Below are positions 44,178 through 53,333 of a stretch of DNA of 64,000 nt, in pieces. Origin of the DNA: JBDREC01 sp043820105 [NCBI: Pseudomonadota bacterium] (GTDB taxonomy: Bacteria; Bdellovibrionota_F; JAHFAK01). The stretch spans positions 1-64,000 of the forward strand of contig JBDREC010000030.1 of the NCBI GenBank assembly GCA_043820105.1, given 5' to 3'. The notes beneath the pieces were generated by a model that saw only the letters and a program-made list of their open reading frames with translations, had not been told where the DNA came from and made no database searches. The first letter of the stretch is position 1, and every line of letters starts with the position of its first letter. A program made the position numbers and the translations under genes.

Positions 44178-45338
44178 ATGTCAAATTTTAATCGAGTCTG
44201 CGTAATTGTCCTGGATTCAGTTGGCGTTGGCGAGCTTCCTGATGCTGAGAAATATGGTGATGTTGGAAGCAATACACTTGGAAATATTGCAAAAGTTACA
44301 GGTGGATTAAGTTTACCAAACCTCCAAAAAATGGGTTTAGGAAATATTATTGATGTTTTAGGTGTTGATAAATGTGAAAAACCAATTGCATCTTGGGGAA
44401 AAATGGATGAGGCTTCTCCTGGCAAAGATACAACTACAGGGCATTGGGAAATGGCCGGTATTATTCTTGATAAGCCTTTTGTCACTTATGAAAACTGCTT
44501 TCCACAGGATCTAATTGATCGCTTTGAAGCTGAAGCCGGATATAAATCAATTGGACATTGTCCAGAGTCTGGAACAGAAATTATAAAACGGCTTGGCAAT
44601 CAACATTATGAAACTGGTGAGCTCATTGTTTACACAAGTGCTGATTCAGTTTTCCAAATTGCAGCTCATGAGGAAAAGGTGCCAATTGATGAACTTTACA
44701 GAATTTGTGAAATTGCACGAAAAATTTGTGATGAATATTCGATTGGAAGAGTCATTGCTCGTCCGTTTGTTGGAGAACCTGGGAATTTCACAAGAACTGC
44801 CAATAGAAAAGATTTTTCTGTAACTCCACCTGCAGATACAATGCTTACTTTGGCTCAAAAAGCCGGGCATAAAGTTGTTGGCATCGGAAAAACTGATTAT
44901 ATTTTTGATTTCCAGGGAACTACTGATTCCTTTCATGGTGCTACAAATGCTGAAAATGTTGAATCTACTATAAAAGCATTGCAGGAATTTAAGGAAGGTT
45001 TAATTTTTACAAATCTTGTTGATTTTGATATGTTATGGGGACATAGAAATGATCCAGAAGGTTATAAAAAAGGGTTAGAAGAATTTGATGTCTTATTACC
45101 AAAAATTTTGGACCTTATTACGGATGATACTTTACTTTTTATTACAGCTGACCATGGCTGTGATCCAACAACAGCCAGTACTGATCACTCAAGGGAATAT
45201 GTTCCAATTTTAATGTATAATCCAAAAATGATTCCAGGAACAGATCTTGGAATAAGAGAAACCTTTGCAGATCTAGCAAAAACGGTATGTGAAGTTCTGA
45301 AGCTCGATGATTTAAAAGTTGGAAAAAGCTTCCTATAG
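44178..45338 (+). CDS. deoB: Phosphopentomutase
   Basis: Interconverts ribose 1-phosphate and ribose 5-phosphate, and the deoxy forms, in nucleoside breakdown. It is 386 residues long, with V-I-V-L-D-S-V-G-V-G-E-L-P-D-A at the N terminus providing metal ligands, D-T-T-T-G-H-W-E-M with the phosphorylated Thr, and the second metal site T-A-D-H-G-C-D-P-T near the end. AAGGTATTTAT precedes the ATG. It sits between pfkA and pdp, so pentose phosphates from nucleosides can flow to central metabolism. No deoC is in the window. Confidence 0.97.
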   Translation: MSNFNRVCVIVLDSVGVGELPDAEKYGDVGSNTLGNIAKVTGGLSLPNLQKMGLGNIIDVLGVDKCEKPIASWGKMDEASPGKDTTTGHWEMAGIILDKPFVTYENCFPQDLIDRFEAEAGYKSIGHCPESGTEIIKRLGNQHYETGELIVYTSADSVFQIAAHEEKVPIDELYRICEIARKICDEYSIGRVIARPFVGEPGNFTRTANRKDFSVTPPADTMLTLAQKAGHKVVGIGKTDYIFDFQGTTDSFHGATNAENVESTIKALQEFKEGLIFTNLVDFDMLWGHRNDPEGYKKGLEEFDVLLPKILDLITDDTLLFITADHGCDPTTASTDHSREYVPILMYNPKMIPGTDLGIRETFADLAKTVCEVLKLDDLKVGKSFL

Positions 45339-45343
45339 ATAAA

Positions 45344-45360
45344 ACGCCGTACGCTGTACG
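45344..45360 (+). repeat. ACGCCGT/ACGCTGT heptamers before pdp
   Basis: Two and a half units lie between deoB and the pdp ribosome site. They are the same family as at 42896 and 44091. Confidence 0.75.
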
Positions 45361-45382
45361 ATTTCCCCAAAAGGAGACTAAT

Positions 45383-46690
45383 TTGAACGCCTACGAACTT
45401 ATTAAAAAGAAAAGAGATGGTTCAGAATTAAATTATGAAGAACTCGAAAGCTTTTTGCAGGCATATTTAAACGGTGATATTAAAGACTATCAAATGTCAG
45501 CAATGTTAATGGCAATGTTATTAAAAGGGATGTCATTTGAAGAAGTCTCAAATTATACAAAGATCTTAATGAAGTCAGGTGATATTTATGACTTTGCAGA
45601 TCTTGATGGTCCTAAAGTTGATAAGCATTCAACTGGAGGAGTTGGTGACAAGCCTTCAATTGTTTTAGCACCCCTTTTGGCTTCTGTTGGAGTATATGTG
45701 CCAATGGTGTCTGGACGAGGCCTAGGTCATACAGGTGGCACATTAGATAAACTTGAAGCAATTTCTGGTTTTAACACACAAGTATCTTACGAAGAATTTA
45801 AAAACATTCTATATAAAGTTGGCTGTGTTATGGGTGGTCAAACCCAAAACTTTGTGCCTCTTGATAAAATGCTTTATGCTCTCAGAGATGTTACAGCTAC
45901 AGTTGATGACATGAATCTAATTTGTGGTTCTATAATGAGCAAAAAACTATCTGAAGGCATTGATGCTTTAGTTTTAGATGTTAAGACAGGAAGTGGTGCC
46001 TTTATGGTTGCATATGAAGACTCAAAAGCACTTGCAAAGCTTTGTGTAACAATTGGTAACAATATTGGCAAAAAGGTAAGGGCAATAATAACTGATATGA
46101 ATCAGCCTCTTGGATCTTATGTTGGCAATTCCTGTGAAATTTTTGAGTGTATAAAGTTGCTAAGAGGTGATGAAGTTGCTTCTGACATTTATGATCTTAC
46201 CATGAAACTTGCCCAAGAAATGTATTTATTATCAGGGAAAACAACCTCAAAAGAAGAAGCAGATAAGGTCTTAAAAGAAGCCATTACATCTGGCCGTGCA
46301 CTTGAAAAATTTGGAGAGCTTATTGAGGCTCATGGTGGAAATCCAAAGGTAATAGAAGATACTAACTTGCTGCCAGATACAGAAAACAGGTATGAGCTTA
46401 AAGCTCAAAGGTCTGGTTATATTTCTGAAATAAAAACAAATGATATTGGTTTTGCAGGAATTTATCTTGGAGCTGGCAGAAAAACTTTAGACACTCAAAT
46501 AGATCATGCTGTAGGCTTTAAGATTAATAAAAAACTAGGTGATAAGATATCAGCTGGTGATACTATCTTAACTATCCATTACAATAATGATTCAGGTCTT
46601 GGAGCTGCAATAAATAAATTGAATGAGTCCTACATAATTTCAGACAAACATTATGAACCTGGAAAGTTAATTAAAGAAATAGTGGACTAA
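45383..46690 (+). CDS. pdp: Pyrimidine-nucleoside phosphorylase
   Basis: Splits uridine, thymidine or deoxyuridine with phosphate, giving the base and (deoxy)ribose 1-phosphate, the DeoB substrate. The start is TTG 45383, six bases after AAGGAG. The 435-residue protein has the family signature S-G-R-G-L-G-H-T-G-G-T-L-D-K-L-E, K-H-S-T-G-G-V-G-D-K near residue 80, and D-V-K-T-G-S-G-A-F-M. The length and sequence fit Pdp or DeoA, and I cannot exclude the thymidine-specific form. Confidence 0.95.
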   Translation: MNAYELIKKKRDGSELNYEELESFLQAYLNGDIKDYQMSAMLMAMLLKGMSFEEVSNYTKILMKSGDIYDFADLDGPKVDKHSTGGVGDKPSIVLAPLLASVGVYVPMVSGRGLGHTGGTLDKLEAISGFNTQVSYEEFKNILYKVGCVMGGQTQNFVPLDKMLYALRDVTATVDDMNLICGSIMSKKLSEGIDALVLDVKTGSGAFMVAYEDSKALAKLCVTIGNNIGKKVRAIITDMNQPLGSYVGNSCEIFECIKLLRGDEVASDIYDLTMKLAQEMYLLSGKTTSKEEADKVLKEAITSGRALEKFGELIEAHGGNPKVIEDTNLLPDTENRYELKAQRSGYISEIKTNDIGFAGIYLGAGRKTLDTQIDHAVGFKINKKLGDKISAGDTILTIHYNNDSGLGAAINKLNESYIISDKHYEPGKLIKEIVD

Positions 46691-46810
46691 GTTTATTAAT
46701 TTAAAATAATTCGCGACATTCAATACACAAGCAGTTAATTGCAACAAAAATATTGCCCCAAATTATCATTTAATTACATGTATTTAAAAAACGACCAAGC
46801 CATTGCCACG

Positions 46811-46826
46811 TGGCATCATTTTTGCA
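46811..46826 (+). promoter_or_regulatory. Sigma-54 (-24/-12) promoter
   Basis: TGGCATCATTTTTGCA gives GG-N10-GC with a perfect TTGCA. The predicted start is near 46837, 31 bases before ATG 46868, which rules against the in-frame TTG at 46739. Confidence 0.75.
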
Positions 46827-46867
46827 TGCTTATTTTGCTAAATTTATTTTTCATTATAGGGCATTTT

Positions 46868-49800
46868 ATGAGACTAATTACTTTTTCACTAAAGATAAAA
46901 AACTGTTTTTCTTATTTCTTAATTATAGCTGTTCAATTTTTGTTTATATTAGAATTAAGTTTATATGCTTCTTCAGAAAACTGTATGAGGCTTTTTTCAG
47001 ATGAAAGAATTATTTCAACCCAAGATAGCCAGCAAGTAAATAAAGAAACCGCACAACAAGCATCTGCTAACTCACAAAGAAATTCTGCTAAAGATAAAAT
47101 CATTTTTTCAATTAATGCTCCAAAGAGTATTTCGAATAAAGTAGAACTAGCTTCTGAAATGTTAGAAAGAGAAATGCAGGCAAATTATGGATCATACTCA
47201 TCAGAGCACCCAGTATTTAAATATGTTGAATCCATTTTAAAGGATATCTTTGCAGGTCTTGATGGAAAGCCTTTCAAGTTAATAGTAACGAAAGGATGGG
47301 AAGAAGTAAATGCATGTGTTTTAGGCAATGGAACAATTATTTTTTCAGACAGATTACTAACTTTTTGTGAAACTGTAGAAGAGCTTCATTTTATTTTAAG
47401 TCACGAAGTAATACATGCAAAAAAGCATCTCAAAGAATATGAAGACAAACAGGATACAACAGTTGGAACACTCTTAAAAGACTTCTATCAAAACCTGTTT
47501 AGGGATAGAATGCAAGAGTATGAAGCAGATATTAGAGGTTTTACAGAAGGGTCGGGTTCAAGTGATTCAATTATTAATCCTTATGGAGGGATTGTTTTTT
47601 TTAATCGCTTAATGGAAATTGAAAGATCTTCTAAAAGCAAATATAATCGCAGCTTTAATTATGGTCTTACTCATGGTAGAAGTGCAGATAGGCTTTTAAA
47701 CCTTCACTTTGCAACAAGATTAGTTGATATTGACAATCTCTCAAGAGATTTGACTGTAATTCCTGATGAAATAAGAGACAAACTAGATTTTCGAAGGTCT
47801 TTAGAAAAAGAAATATTGAAACCATTGGAAGTTAAATCAGGAGAAGATCTAAGTAATATTATTTCTGCAAGAGAAGCAGCTTTGGAAAAAGCTAATTTTT
47901 ATATATTAAAAAATGCAGTGTCCATTTTATATAAGAGATATATGGATAAATATTCATCAAGGAGAACTGCCAGTGATAGTGATAATTTTTTAGAACCAAT
48001 TGAAAAAGAGTTTTTACTTAAAACTCTTAATGCCTTTAAAAAAGAAATCGATATAATTTTAGAAGAAAAAAAGGTTCCAGTTTTTTTAAGGCCCTTATTC
48101 CGTGGAATAATAATTGCTTTAAGTTCTGATTTGCCAATAGAAGATGCAAGACCAATGCTTGATGGCTCTGACCCGGAAAATGCATTAGCCTGTTTTAGAG
48201 ATTTTTTTGATTATTTTGAAGATAAGGCTGACTACCTTGATTTGCCTGATAATTTGGAAGAATTTGCAAAACTTGATTTGCCTCTTACAAATAAACCAAA
48301 AGAACTCCTGCAATTTTTGATAAATGAATCTTTAGATGAGGAAATTTTTAGTGATAATCAGGGCAATTTTGACCTTGGACTATATAGAGACTATGTGCGC
48401 AGGCTAAGTGAGTCAACAAAGAAACTTTATGATAAAGTTGGATTAACTAAAGATATAGATTCAAATATGCTTTATGCAGAACTTTTGCCTTATGCTTTAT
48501 TAAACTATTCAAGAGATGAAATGAATCAAGTTGCCCAGGATCTTATCTTAGATGTTGGTGAAAATATGAATGATTTTTATGAAGCAGCCAGAAAGGATGT
48601 GGAAATTCCCGAGAAAGTATTAGATAAAGCAAAAAAGAATTTAGAGGAAAGTGATAATAAAAAAGATATATCACCAAAAAGAAAAGAGTTTTTGGATATA
48701 GCAATGGAATACCTTAATAGCTTTAGAGACTTTATAAAGAATCCTCCAGAGGAATTTGAATCAGAATTTATAGCGGAATCTGCTTTTATTGAAAATCATA
48801 GCAAAACATTTATAAGTAAAATAGATTCATTTGCATGGAAAACTCAAGAAGAAGTAATTATAGCATTAACAAAATTATTCAGAGAAGATCTCAATAAAGA
48901 AGACATTAGAAAAGTTGTAAAGCTAATATTTGAATGCCCGGACTTTTTCTCAAGTAAAAGATCTTATATTGATGAGAATATGAGTCCAGTAGGTAAGGCT
49001 GCATTTTTAGTTAGAATATTAAGATTCTGTTTTGATTTTGATGAGTTTGGCTCCCTTGTTGGACACAAGGCTTCAATTCCAGATTTTCTTAACAATGGTT
49101 TTAGCTTTACTAGCAGATGGGAATATATTGATAAAAGAACAAATAATGCAGAAATTAAAGAACTCTATAAAATGCTTTTTCATAATATAGAATCTATTAA
49201 TGATCTTAAAGCTACAGAAACAAAAAAAGACGAAGCAATAGAAGATTCATATAATCAAATATATTTTGCTTATTTAGATTACTTGAGCAAAGAAAAAAAT
49301 ATAGAAGAGTTTAGAATATTATTTGATGATATAATAGATATTGCTCCTAGAAATAGCACTGAGTTTTTAGAATTTCAATTAACAGCAGCAGCATCTATTT
49401 TTGAAAATTATGATTTTGATTTTTCTAATCCTGAGCATTTAGACCTTTATATAAAAGCATGTTCTTTGGTTCCAGATAGTGTACTTGCTTCGCAGTTAGT
49501 TGAAAATGGTCTGGAAAAAGCTTTTGATTATCTGGATAACAAAACACTTGAAAATTATTTATTTCAAGATGAAAGGCTTGCTTTTTTATCATTAACAAAA
49601 ATTAGATCTAGATACATAAATGAGCGTATCCGATCAGTTGAACATCTTGACAGAGCTTTAGAAAAAATCGCCTCAGCCTCTATTCCAAAACAGCAATCAA
49701 TACAAGAAAGGGGAGGCAAAGCTTTAATAGGAAATGAAATATTGGATATCTTAATTAATGACCCATTTAATTTTCTCAAAATCGCAATTTTTGAAAGACA

Positions 49801-51562
49801 TTCAGACATGAAGCTTAAAACAGCCTTACTAAATGCCTATCTTTTTTATGTTGAAAATATTGTGCATTTGGGTGGTAACCCTGCAGACAGAAGAACAGAA
49901 GAAGATTTTATTGGTTTTGCAAGCCATTATGAAAGAATGTTTTCTTTAGATAATGTCACAAAACATAATATTTTAAAAAAATTATTAATTGGAGAAAATG
50001 GTGTCTTAAGAAATGAAAGTAAGAAGCTAGAAATGCTTGAGCTTATATTGGAAGTTCTAGTCAGAGAAGGAAAAACAGATGCAGAGAGCAGGCTACGCTC
50101 AATATTGAGCATTGGTTTAAAATCCATTGCAATGCAGGCAGATGATATTTCATTATATTTTTTCATAGCAAACTTTTTACATGATCAAATGTTTATAAGA
50201 CCTGAAAGTGAAAGCTCTTGGGTTGATGTACTGATTGAATCAGATGTTTTCAAAGATTATAGCAGAGAGTATTACAAAAAAGAAGAACTTGAAGAACTTG
50301 CTAAACCAATTGCCAATGCTATTAGTAGCTCTCCAAGTGCTAAACATGACAGTTATATTTTTTATGAAGGATCTAGTCCAAATTTAGATCTTTTAAGAAG
50401 AAATCTTTTTGATAAAGCTTCAAGATACTTGCCAAGCATAGAAGGAGGTGAAAAGAAAAATTACTCGCCAGTTGAATTCATTGTTGAAGTAGCAAGCAAC
50501 TTATATGCACCAGGTAAAAGAGCATTACAAATAATGGGACAATATCTAGAGATCCCTGAAGAGTTTGAAGAAGATTTTTCAAAGGTCTATGATGCAATGG
50601 AAGGTCAGTCTAAGTTATCAGGCTATCACACCTTGAAAAGAAACTGGGAAGGTTCAGAAGAAGAGCTTCTTGATTTTGGTTTATATGAAGGGGGTGGCTC
50701 TTTGGTAACAGTGTGGAAGGCAGAAACAAAAAGAAATGGTACTGAAGTTTTAAGAGTGCTAAACCCTAATGTAGAATATCACATGCAAGAGATATGTGAT
50801 ATTTTAGAAGAAGCTTTTAGGAAGCTAGAAGCAGAATATCCTGATGCAAGACTTGCAGTACTTGCAGTTAATGATATAAGAGAGTGGATAAGACGAGATA
50901 TTAATGACCAAAACTTTTGGGATAATGATGTAATTTTTCATGATTTACACCATGGGTTTTCTGCACCTGGTTCTGGGTTTAGTATTTATATCCCAAAGTC
51001 TTATGAACCAAGATCTGCTAAAGTAAAAAGAGAAGAATATATTGAGGGCATAAATCTAACAAGATGGCAAGGCACAGAAGAAGAAAGAAAAGATATAGTA
51101 AGTTCAATTGTAGTAAATTTTATTTATCAAATTGGAAATGGCTTAGTTTTATCTGATATTCATCCCGGTAATATTAGAATTATGAATGGCAATAAAATTG
51201 CCTATCTTGACAGGAATCTTTATATTGAAATCACAGGAGCAGAAAAGGACTTATTATCATCTGTTATAACTGGACAAGAATTAATAATTATTGATACTTT
51301 TACTTCATATTTACAGGAAATACCTGAAAACAGAAACATTAATGTTCAGGCAATCCTTGAAAATGCAGTCTTAGCATCTTCAAACATTAATGACCCAACA
51401 AAAAGATTTTTAGATATCCTGGTAAAGGTAAAATCTTCAAATATCAAAGTACCCTTAAAAATTACCTTATTAATTAAAAATGCTTTAGCTCTAAATAAAA
51501 TGTCTAAAAAAGCAGGCTTTAATAGTTTAGTTGAAGCAGCAATGTATCCACATACAAGATAG
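46868..51562 (+). CDS. Exported M48-type peptidase fused to a UbiB/ABC1-like kinase domain
   Basis: A 1564-residue protein starting at ATG 46868. A hydrophobic N terminus (Y-F-L-I-I-A-V-Q-F-L-F-I-L) is a signal peptide or anchor. The M48-like zinc peptidase has H-E-V-I-H at 179-183 and Y-E-A-D-I-R-G-F with the third ligand Glu219. A long helical region (about 290-1170) has no recognised family. Residues about 1210-1564 follow the UbiB/ADCK order: A-L-Q-I-M-G-Q in place of KxGQ, E-G-G-G-S-L-V-T-V-W-K-A for the Ala-rich loop, L-R-V-L-N-P-N-V for the V-K-V-Q-R-P strand (Lys to Arg), S-D-I-H-P-G-N, and Y-L-D-R-N for DFG. The catalytic Asp and Asn are kept, but two Lys are lost. If exported it would meet no ATP, so a pseudokinase role is possible. 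Confidence 0.75.
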   Translation: MRLITFSLKIKNCFSYFLIIAVQFLFILELSLYASSENCMRLFSDERIISTQDSQQVNKETAQQASANSQRNSAKDKIIFSINAPKSISNKVELASEMLEREMQANYGSYSSEHPVFKYVESILKDIFAGLDGKPFKLIVTKGWEEVNACVLGNGTIIFSDRLLTFCETVEELHFILSHEVIHAKKHLKEYEDKQDTTVGTLLKDFYQNLFRDRMQEYEADIRGFTEGSGSSDSIINPYGGIVFFNRLMEIERSSKSKYNRSFNYGLTHGRSADRLLNLHFATRLVDIDNLSRDLTVIPDEIRDKLDFRRSLEKEILKPLEVKSGEDLSNIISAREAALEKANFYILKNAVSILYKRYMDKYSSRRTASDSDNFLEPIEKEFLLKTLNAFKKEIDIILEEKKVPVFLRPLFRGIIIALSSDLPIEDARPMLDGSDPENALACFRDFFDYFEDKADYLDLPDNLEEFAKLDLPLTNKPKELLQFLINESLDEEIFSDNQGNFDLGLYRDYVRRLSESTKKLYDKVGLTKDIDSNMLYAELLPYALLNYSRDEMNQVAQDLILDVGENMNDFYEAARKDVEIPEKVLDKAKKNLEESDNKKDISPKRKEFLDIAMEYLNSFRDFIKNPPEEFESEFIAESAFIENHSKTFISKIDSFAWKTQEEVIIALTKLFREDLNKEDIRKVVKLIFECPDFFSSKRSYIDENMSPVGKAAFLVRILRFCFDFDEFGSLVGHKASIPDFLNNGFSFTSRWEYIDKRTNNAEIKELYKMLFHNIESINDLKATETKKDEAIEDSYNQIYFAYLDYLSKEKNIEEFRILFDDIIDIAPRNSTEFLEFQLTAAASIFENYDFDFSNPEHLDLYIKACSLVPDSVLASQLVENGLEKAFDYLDNKTLENYLFQDERLAFLSLTKIRSRYINERIRSVEHLDRALEKIASASIPKQQSIQERGGKALIGNEILDILINDPFNFLKIAIFERHSDMKLKTALLNAYLFYVENIVHLGGNPADRRTEEDFIGFASHYERMFSLDNVTKHNILKKLLIGENGVLRNESKKLEMLELILEVLVREGKTDAESRLRSILSIGLKSIAMQADDISLYFFIANFLHDQMFIRPESESSWVDVLIESDVFKDYSREYYKKEELEELAKPIANAISSSPSAKHDSYIFYEGSSPNLDLLRRNLFDKASRYLPSIEGGEKKNYSPVEFIVEVASNLYAPGKRALQIMGQYLEIPEEFEEDFSKVYDAMEGQSKLSGYHTLKRNWEGSEEELLDFGLYEGGGSLVTVWKAETKRNGTEVLRVLNPNVEYHMQEICDILEEAFRKLEAEYPDARLAVLAVNDIREWIRRDINDQNFWDNDVIFHDLHHGFSAPGSGFSIYIPKSYEPRSAKVKREEYIEGINLTRWQGTEEERKDIVSSIVVNFIYQIGNGLVLSDIHPGNIRIMNGNKIAYLDRNLYIEITGAEKDLLSSVITGQELIIIDTFTSYLQEIPENRNINVQAILENAVLASSNINDPTKRFLDILVKVKSSNIKVPLKITLLIKNALALNKMSKKAGFNSLVEAAMYPHTR

Positions 51563-51583
51563 GGTAATTTAATAAATTAGGTT

Positions 51584-52348
51584 TTATTTAGATAAAATTT
51601 TGCCTTCTAGATATTTTTCAGTCTTTACAAGCTCACCTTTTTTATTAAAATATTTTAAGGTTCCATTAAGCTTGCCTTTTTCAAAGAAACCTTTTTCTTT
51701 TATTTTACCATTATCATGCCACATGGTGTATTTACCATAAGGCCGGCCATTTTTAAAATATGACTCAACCATCTTTTGGCCATTTTCATACCATGCGAGT
51801 GACAAACCTTCTCGCTTGGCATTGTTCATTTCATACTCTTCTGATTTTTGACCATTTTTGTGGTACTTGGTAAATTTACCATGTGGTATATTATTTATAT
51901 AATGAACTATTTTTTCAAAACTTTCATTTGGATAATATTCAATATATTTCCCATTGAGTTTGCCATCTATATATGAGATTTGGGTAGCTTTTTTTCCATT
52001 TGAATAATATTGAATTGCATCTCCATTTTTAGCAAAACTACTTCCAGATACTGAAAGTCCATGCTTATATTGAATAACAGGAAGATCTTTGCCTTTTTCA
52101 TCATATCTTAATTCTGTGCCCTGTTTTAAACCATGTTCATAATTTGATTCGCATTTGAGTTTTCCATTTTTATGAAACTCATAATAGGGGCCATGTTTAA
52201 TTAATTTATTATCTTTATCTTTATAAACACAATAGATAGAATTTTCTCCTTTATCTGCAAAGGTATTTCCATCACATTTAAGCTTTTGTTCAGTAGAGTA
52301 AGCAGAGAAAAGCCATAGGAGGCATATAATTATAATTGATTTTTTCAT
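51584..52348 (-). CDS. Exported MORN-variant repeat protein
   Basis: A 254-residue protein with a signal peptide ending in F-S-A-Y-S-T. It contains about eight repeats of 22-24 residues of the MORN_2/YwqK type, with cores such as G-P-Y-Y-E-F-H-K-N-G-K-L, G-K-Y-I-E-Y-Y-P-N-E, G-K-F-T-K-Y-H-K-N-G-Q-K, and G-K-Y-T-M-W-H-D-N-G-K-I. Each forms a beta hairpin. Such proteins are common in exported form in uncultured diderms, and their role is generally unknown. It converges with the M48-UbiB gene. Confidence 0.85.
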   Translation of the reverse strand: MKKSIIIICLLWLFSAYSTEQKLKCDGNTFADKGENSIYCVYKDKDNKLIKHGPYYEFHKNGKLKCESNYEHGLKQGTELRYDEKGKDLPVIQYKHGLSVSGSSFAKNGDAIQYYSNGKKATQISYIDGKLNGKYIEYYPNESFEKIVHYINNIPHGKFTKYHKNGQKSEEYEMNNAKREGLSLAWYENGQKMVESYFKNGRPYGKYTMWHDNGKIKEKGFFEKGKLNGTLKYFNKKGELVKTEKYLEGKILSK

Positions 52349-52564
52349 GAACTCACATTAATTTCTACTTCAAAGAAAGTCAAAAAAGAAAAACTTTATT
52401 ATTTTTTTTATTGATATAATTTGAACAAAAACTTAATTTACTTATGCTTTTTTTAAAAGTTGAATTATTGGTACGTTTAGAAATTTATAAAAGGTTTTTT
52501 TGTTTTTTAAGAAGATATTACTGTCGCCTTAAAAAAACTTTGAGTAAAATTTAGGTAAAAAAAA

Positions 52565-52589
52565 ACCGGCTCGATTATATTGAGCCGGT
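52565..52589. terminator. Bidirectional rho-independent terminator
   Basis: ACCGGCTC (52565-52572) pairs perfectly with GAGCCGGT (52582-52589) around a 9-base loop. A-runs on both sides read as A/T tracts on either strand. It separates the MORN gene's upstream region from the unit at 52619. Confidence 0.65.
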
Positions 52590-52618
52590 CAAAAAAAATA
52601 TTTTCAAGGAGGAGGAAT

Positions 52619-52723
52619 TTGAAAAAGCTACTTGTAAGATCAAGTAGCATCAAATTATGTTTTAATAAGTATAGTAAAATCAAGCAATTGTCAACTAAAA
52701 AGGCCTATAAAGGCGTTGGCTAA
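52619..52723 (+). CDS. Possible 34-residue basic peptide with a very strong ribosome site
   Basis: TTG 52619 follows AAGGAGGAGGAAT by a few bases and opens 34 codons to TAA at 52721. The peptide begins M-K-K-L-L-V-R-S-S-S-I-K-L-C and is Lys-rich. An 8-base perfect hairpin (52627-52634 with 52641-52648) lies within it. It could be a small protein or a leader peptide for the membrane-protein gene 31 bases downstream. The strong Shine-Dalgarno is the main support. Confidence 0.35.
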   Translation: MKKLLVRSSSIKLCFNKYSKIKQLSTKKAYKGVG

Positions 52724-52754
52724 TGTTTAACTTTAAGAGATGAGGTAAGCTTCC

Positions 52755-53306
52755 ATGACTAAAGATGAATTAAGCCCAAAAGAAGGCGAAGTTATCATAA
52801 CTGAAGATGGTGTAGATAAAATAGTTAAAGAAGAAGATTATAAGTTACAGGAAAATGAGATAATTGTTACAAGAGGTGGCCATAAAAGAGTCGTAAAAGA
52901 TAGAAGAAAAAAACCAACTCCTTTCATTAGCAAATACACTTTTTGGGGAAAAAGAAGGGGTAACAGAAGAGATTCAGATCCTCAAAAAAATTACTATGTT
53001 GATCGTGTTGGAGCTATTTATTGGATAGTAGTTTTTATTATTATCATTTTGTCTGTAAGTGATTCGATTTTTACTTTACACCATTTGAAATTTGGCTACA
53101 AAGAAATTAACCCAGTATTAAATAAATTTTTATTTTCCAATGCATACTTTCTTTTAATAAAATATGCCTTTACTGTAGTTGGGATCTTAGCTTTAGTTTT
53201 ACATAAGTTTTTTATCTTTGTAAGAGAACTGATTATATTTATTATTTTATCATATGCAGCTTTAAATATTTATCAGATTTGGTTGTTCGTTAATCTTCCA
53301 CAATAG
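52755..53306 (+). CDS. DUF5658-like membrane protein
   Basis: A 183-residue protein. The first 85 residues are hydrophilic and basic (V-K-D-R-R-K-K-P and W-G-K-R-R-G-N-R-R-D-S-D). Three membrane segments follow (about 92-110, 125-150, 155-180). The loop D-S-I-F-T-L-H-H-L-K-F-G-Y-K-E-I-N-P-V-L resembles the core of DUF5658. The function is unknown. A heptamer array follows immediately and separates it from the convergent HAD gene. Confidence 0.7.
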   Translation: MTKDELSPKEGEVIITEDGVDKIVKEEDYKLQENEIIVTRGGHKRVVKDRRKKPTPFISKYTFWGKRRGNRRDSDPQKNYYVDRVGAIYWIVVFIIIILSVSDSIFTLHHLKFGYKEINPVLNKFLFSNAYFLLIKYAFTVVGILALVLHKFFIFVRELIIFIILSYAALNIYQIWLFVNLPQ

Positions 53307-53307
53307 T

Positions 53308-53333
53308 AATTCAAAATTCAAAATTCAAAATTA
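53308..53333. repeat. TTCAAAA heptamer array at the end of the HAD gene
   Basis: Three tandem TTCAAAA units. Read on the minus strand they encode the last residues (N-F-E-F) and the TGA stop of the HAD phosphatase. Confidence 0.8.

Noticed and set aside
46739-46867. Longer N terminus of the M48-UbiB protein
   Set aside because: It covers the -24/-12 promoter and lacks a ribosome site; ATG 46868 gives a normal export signal.
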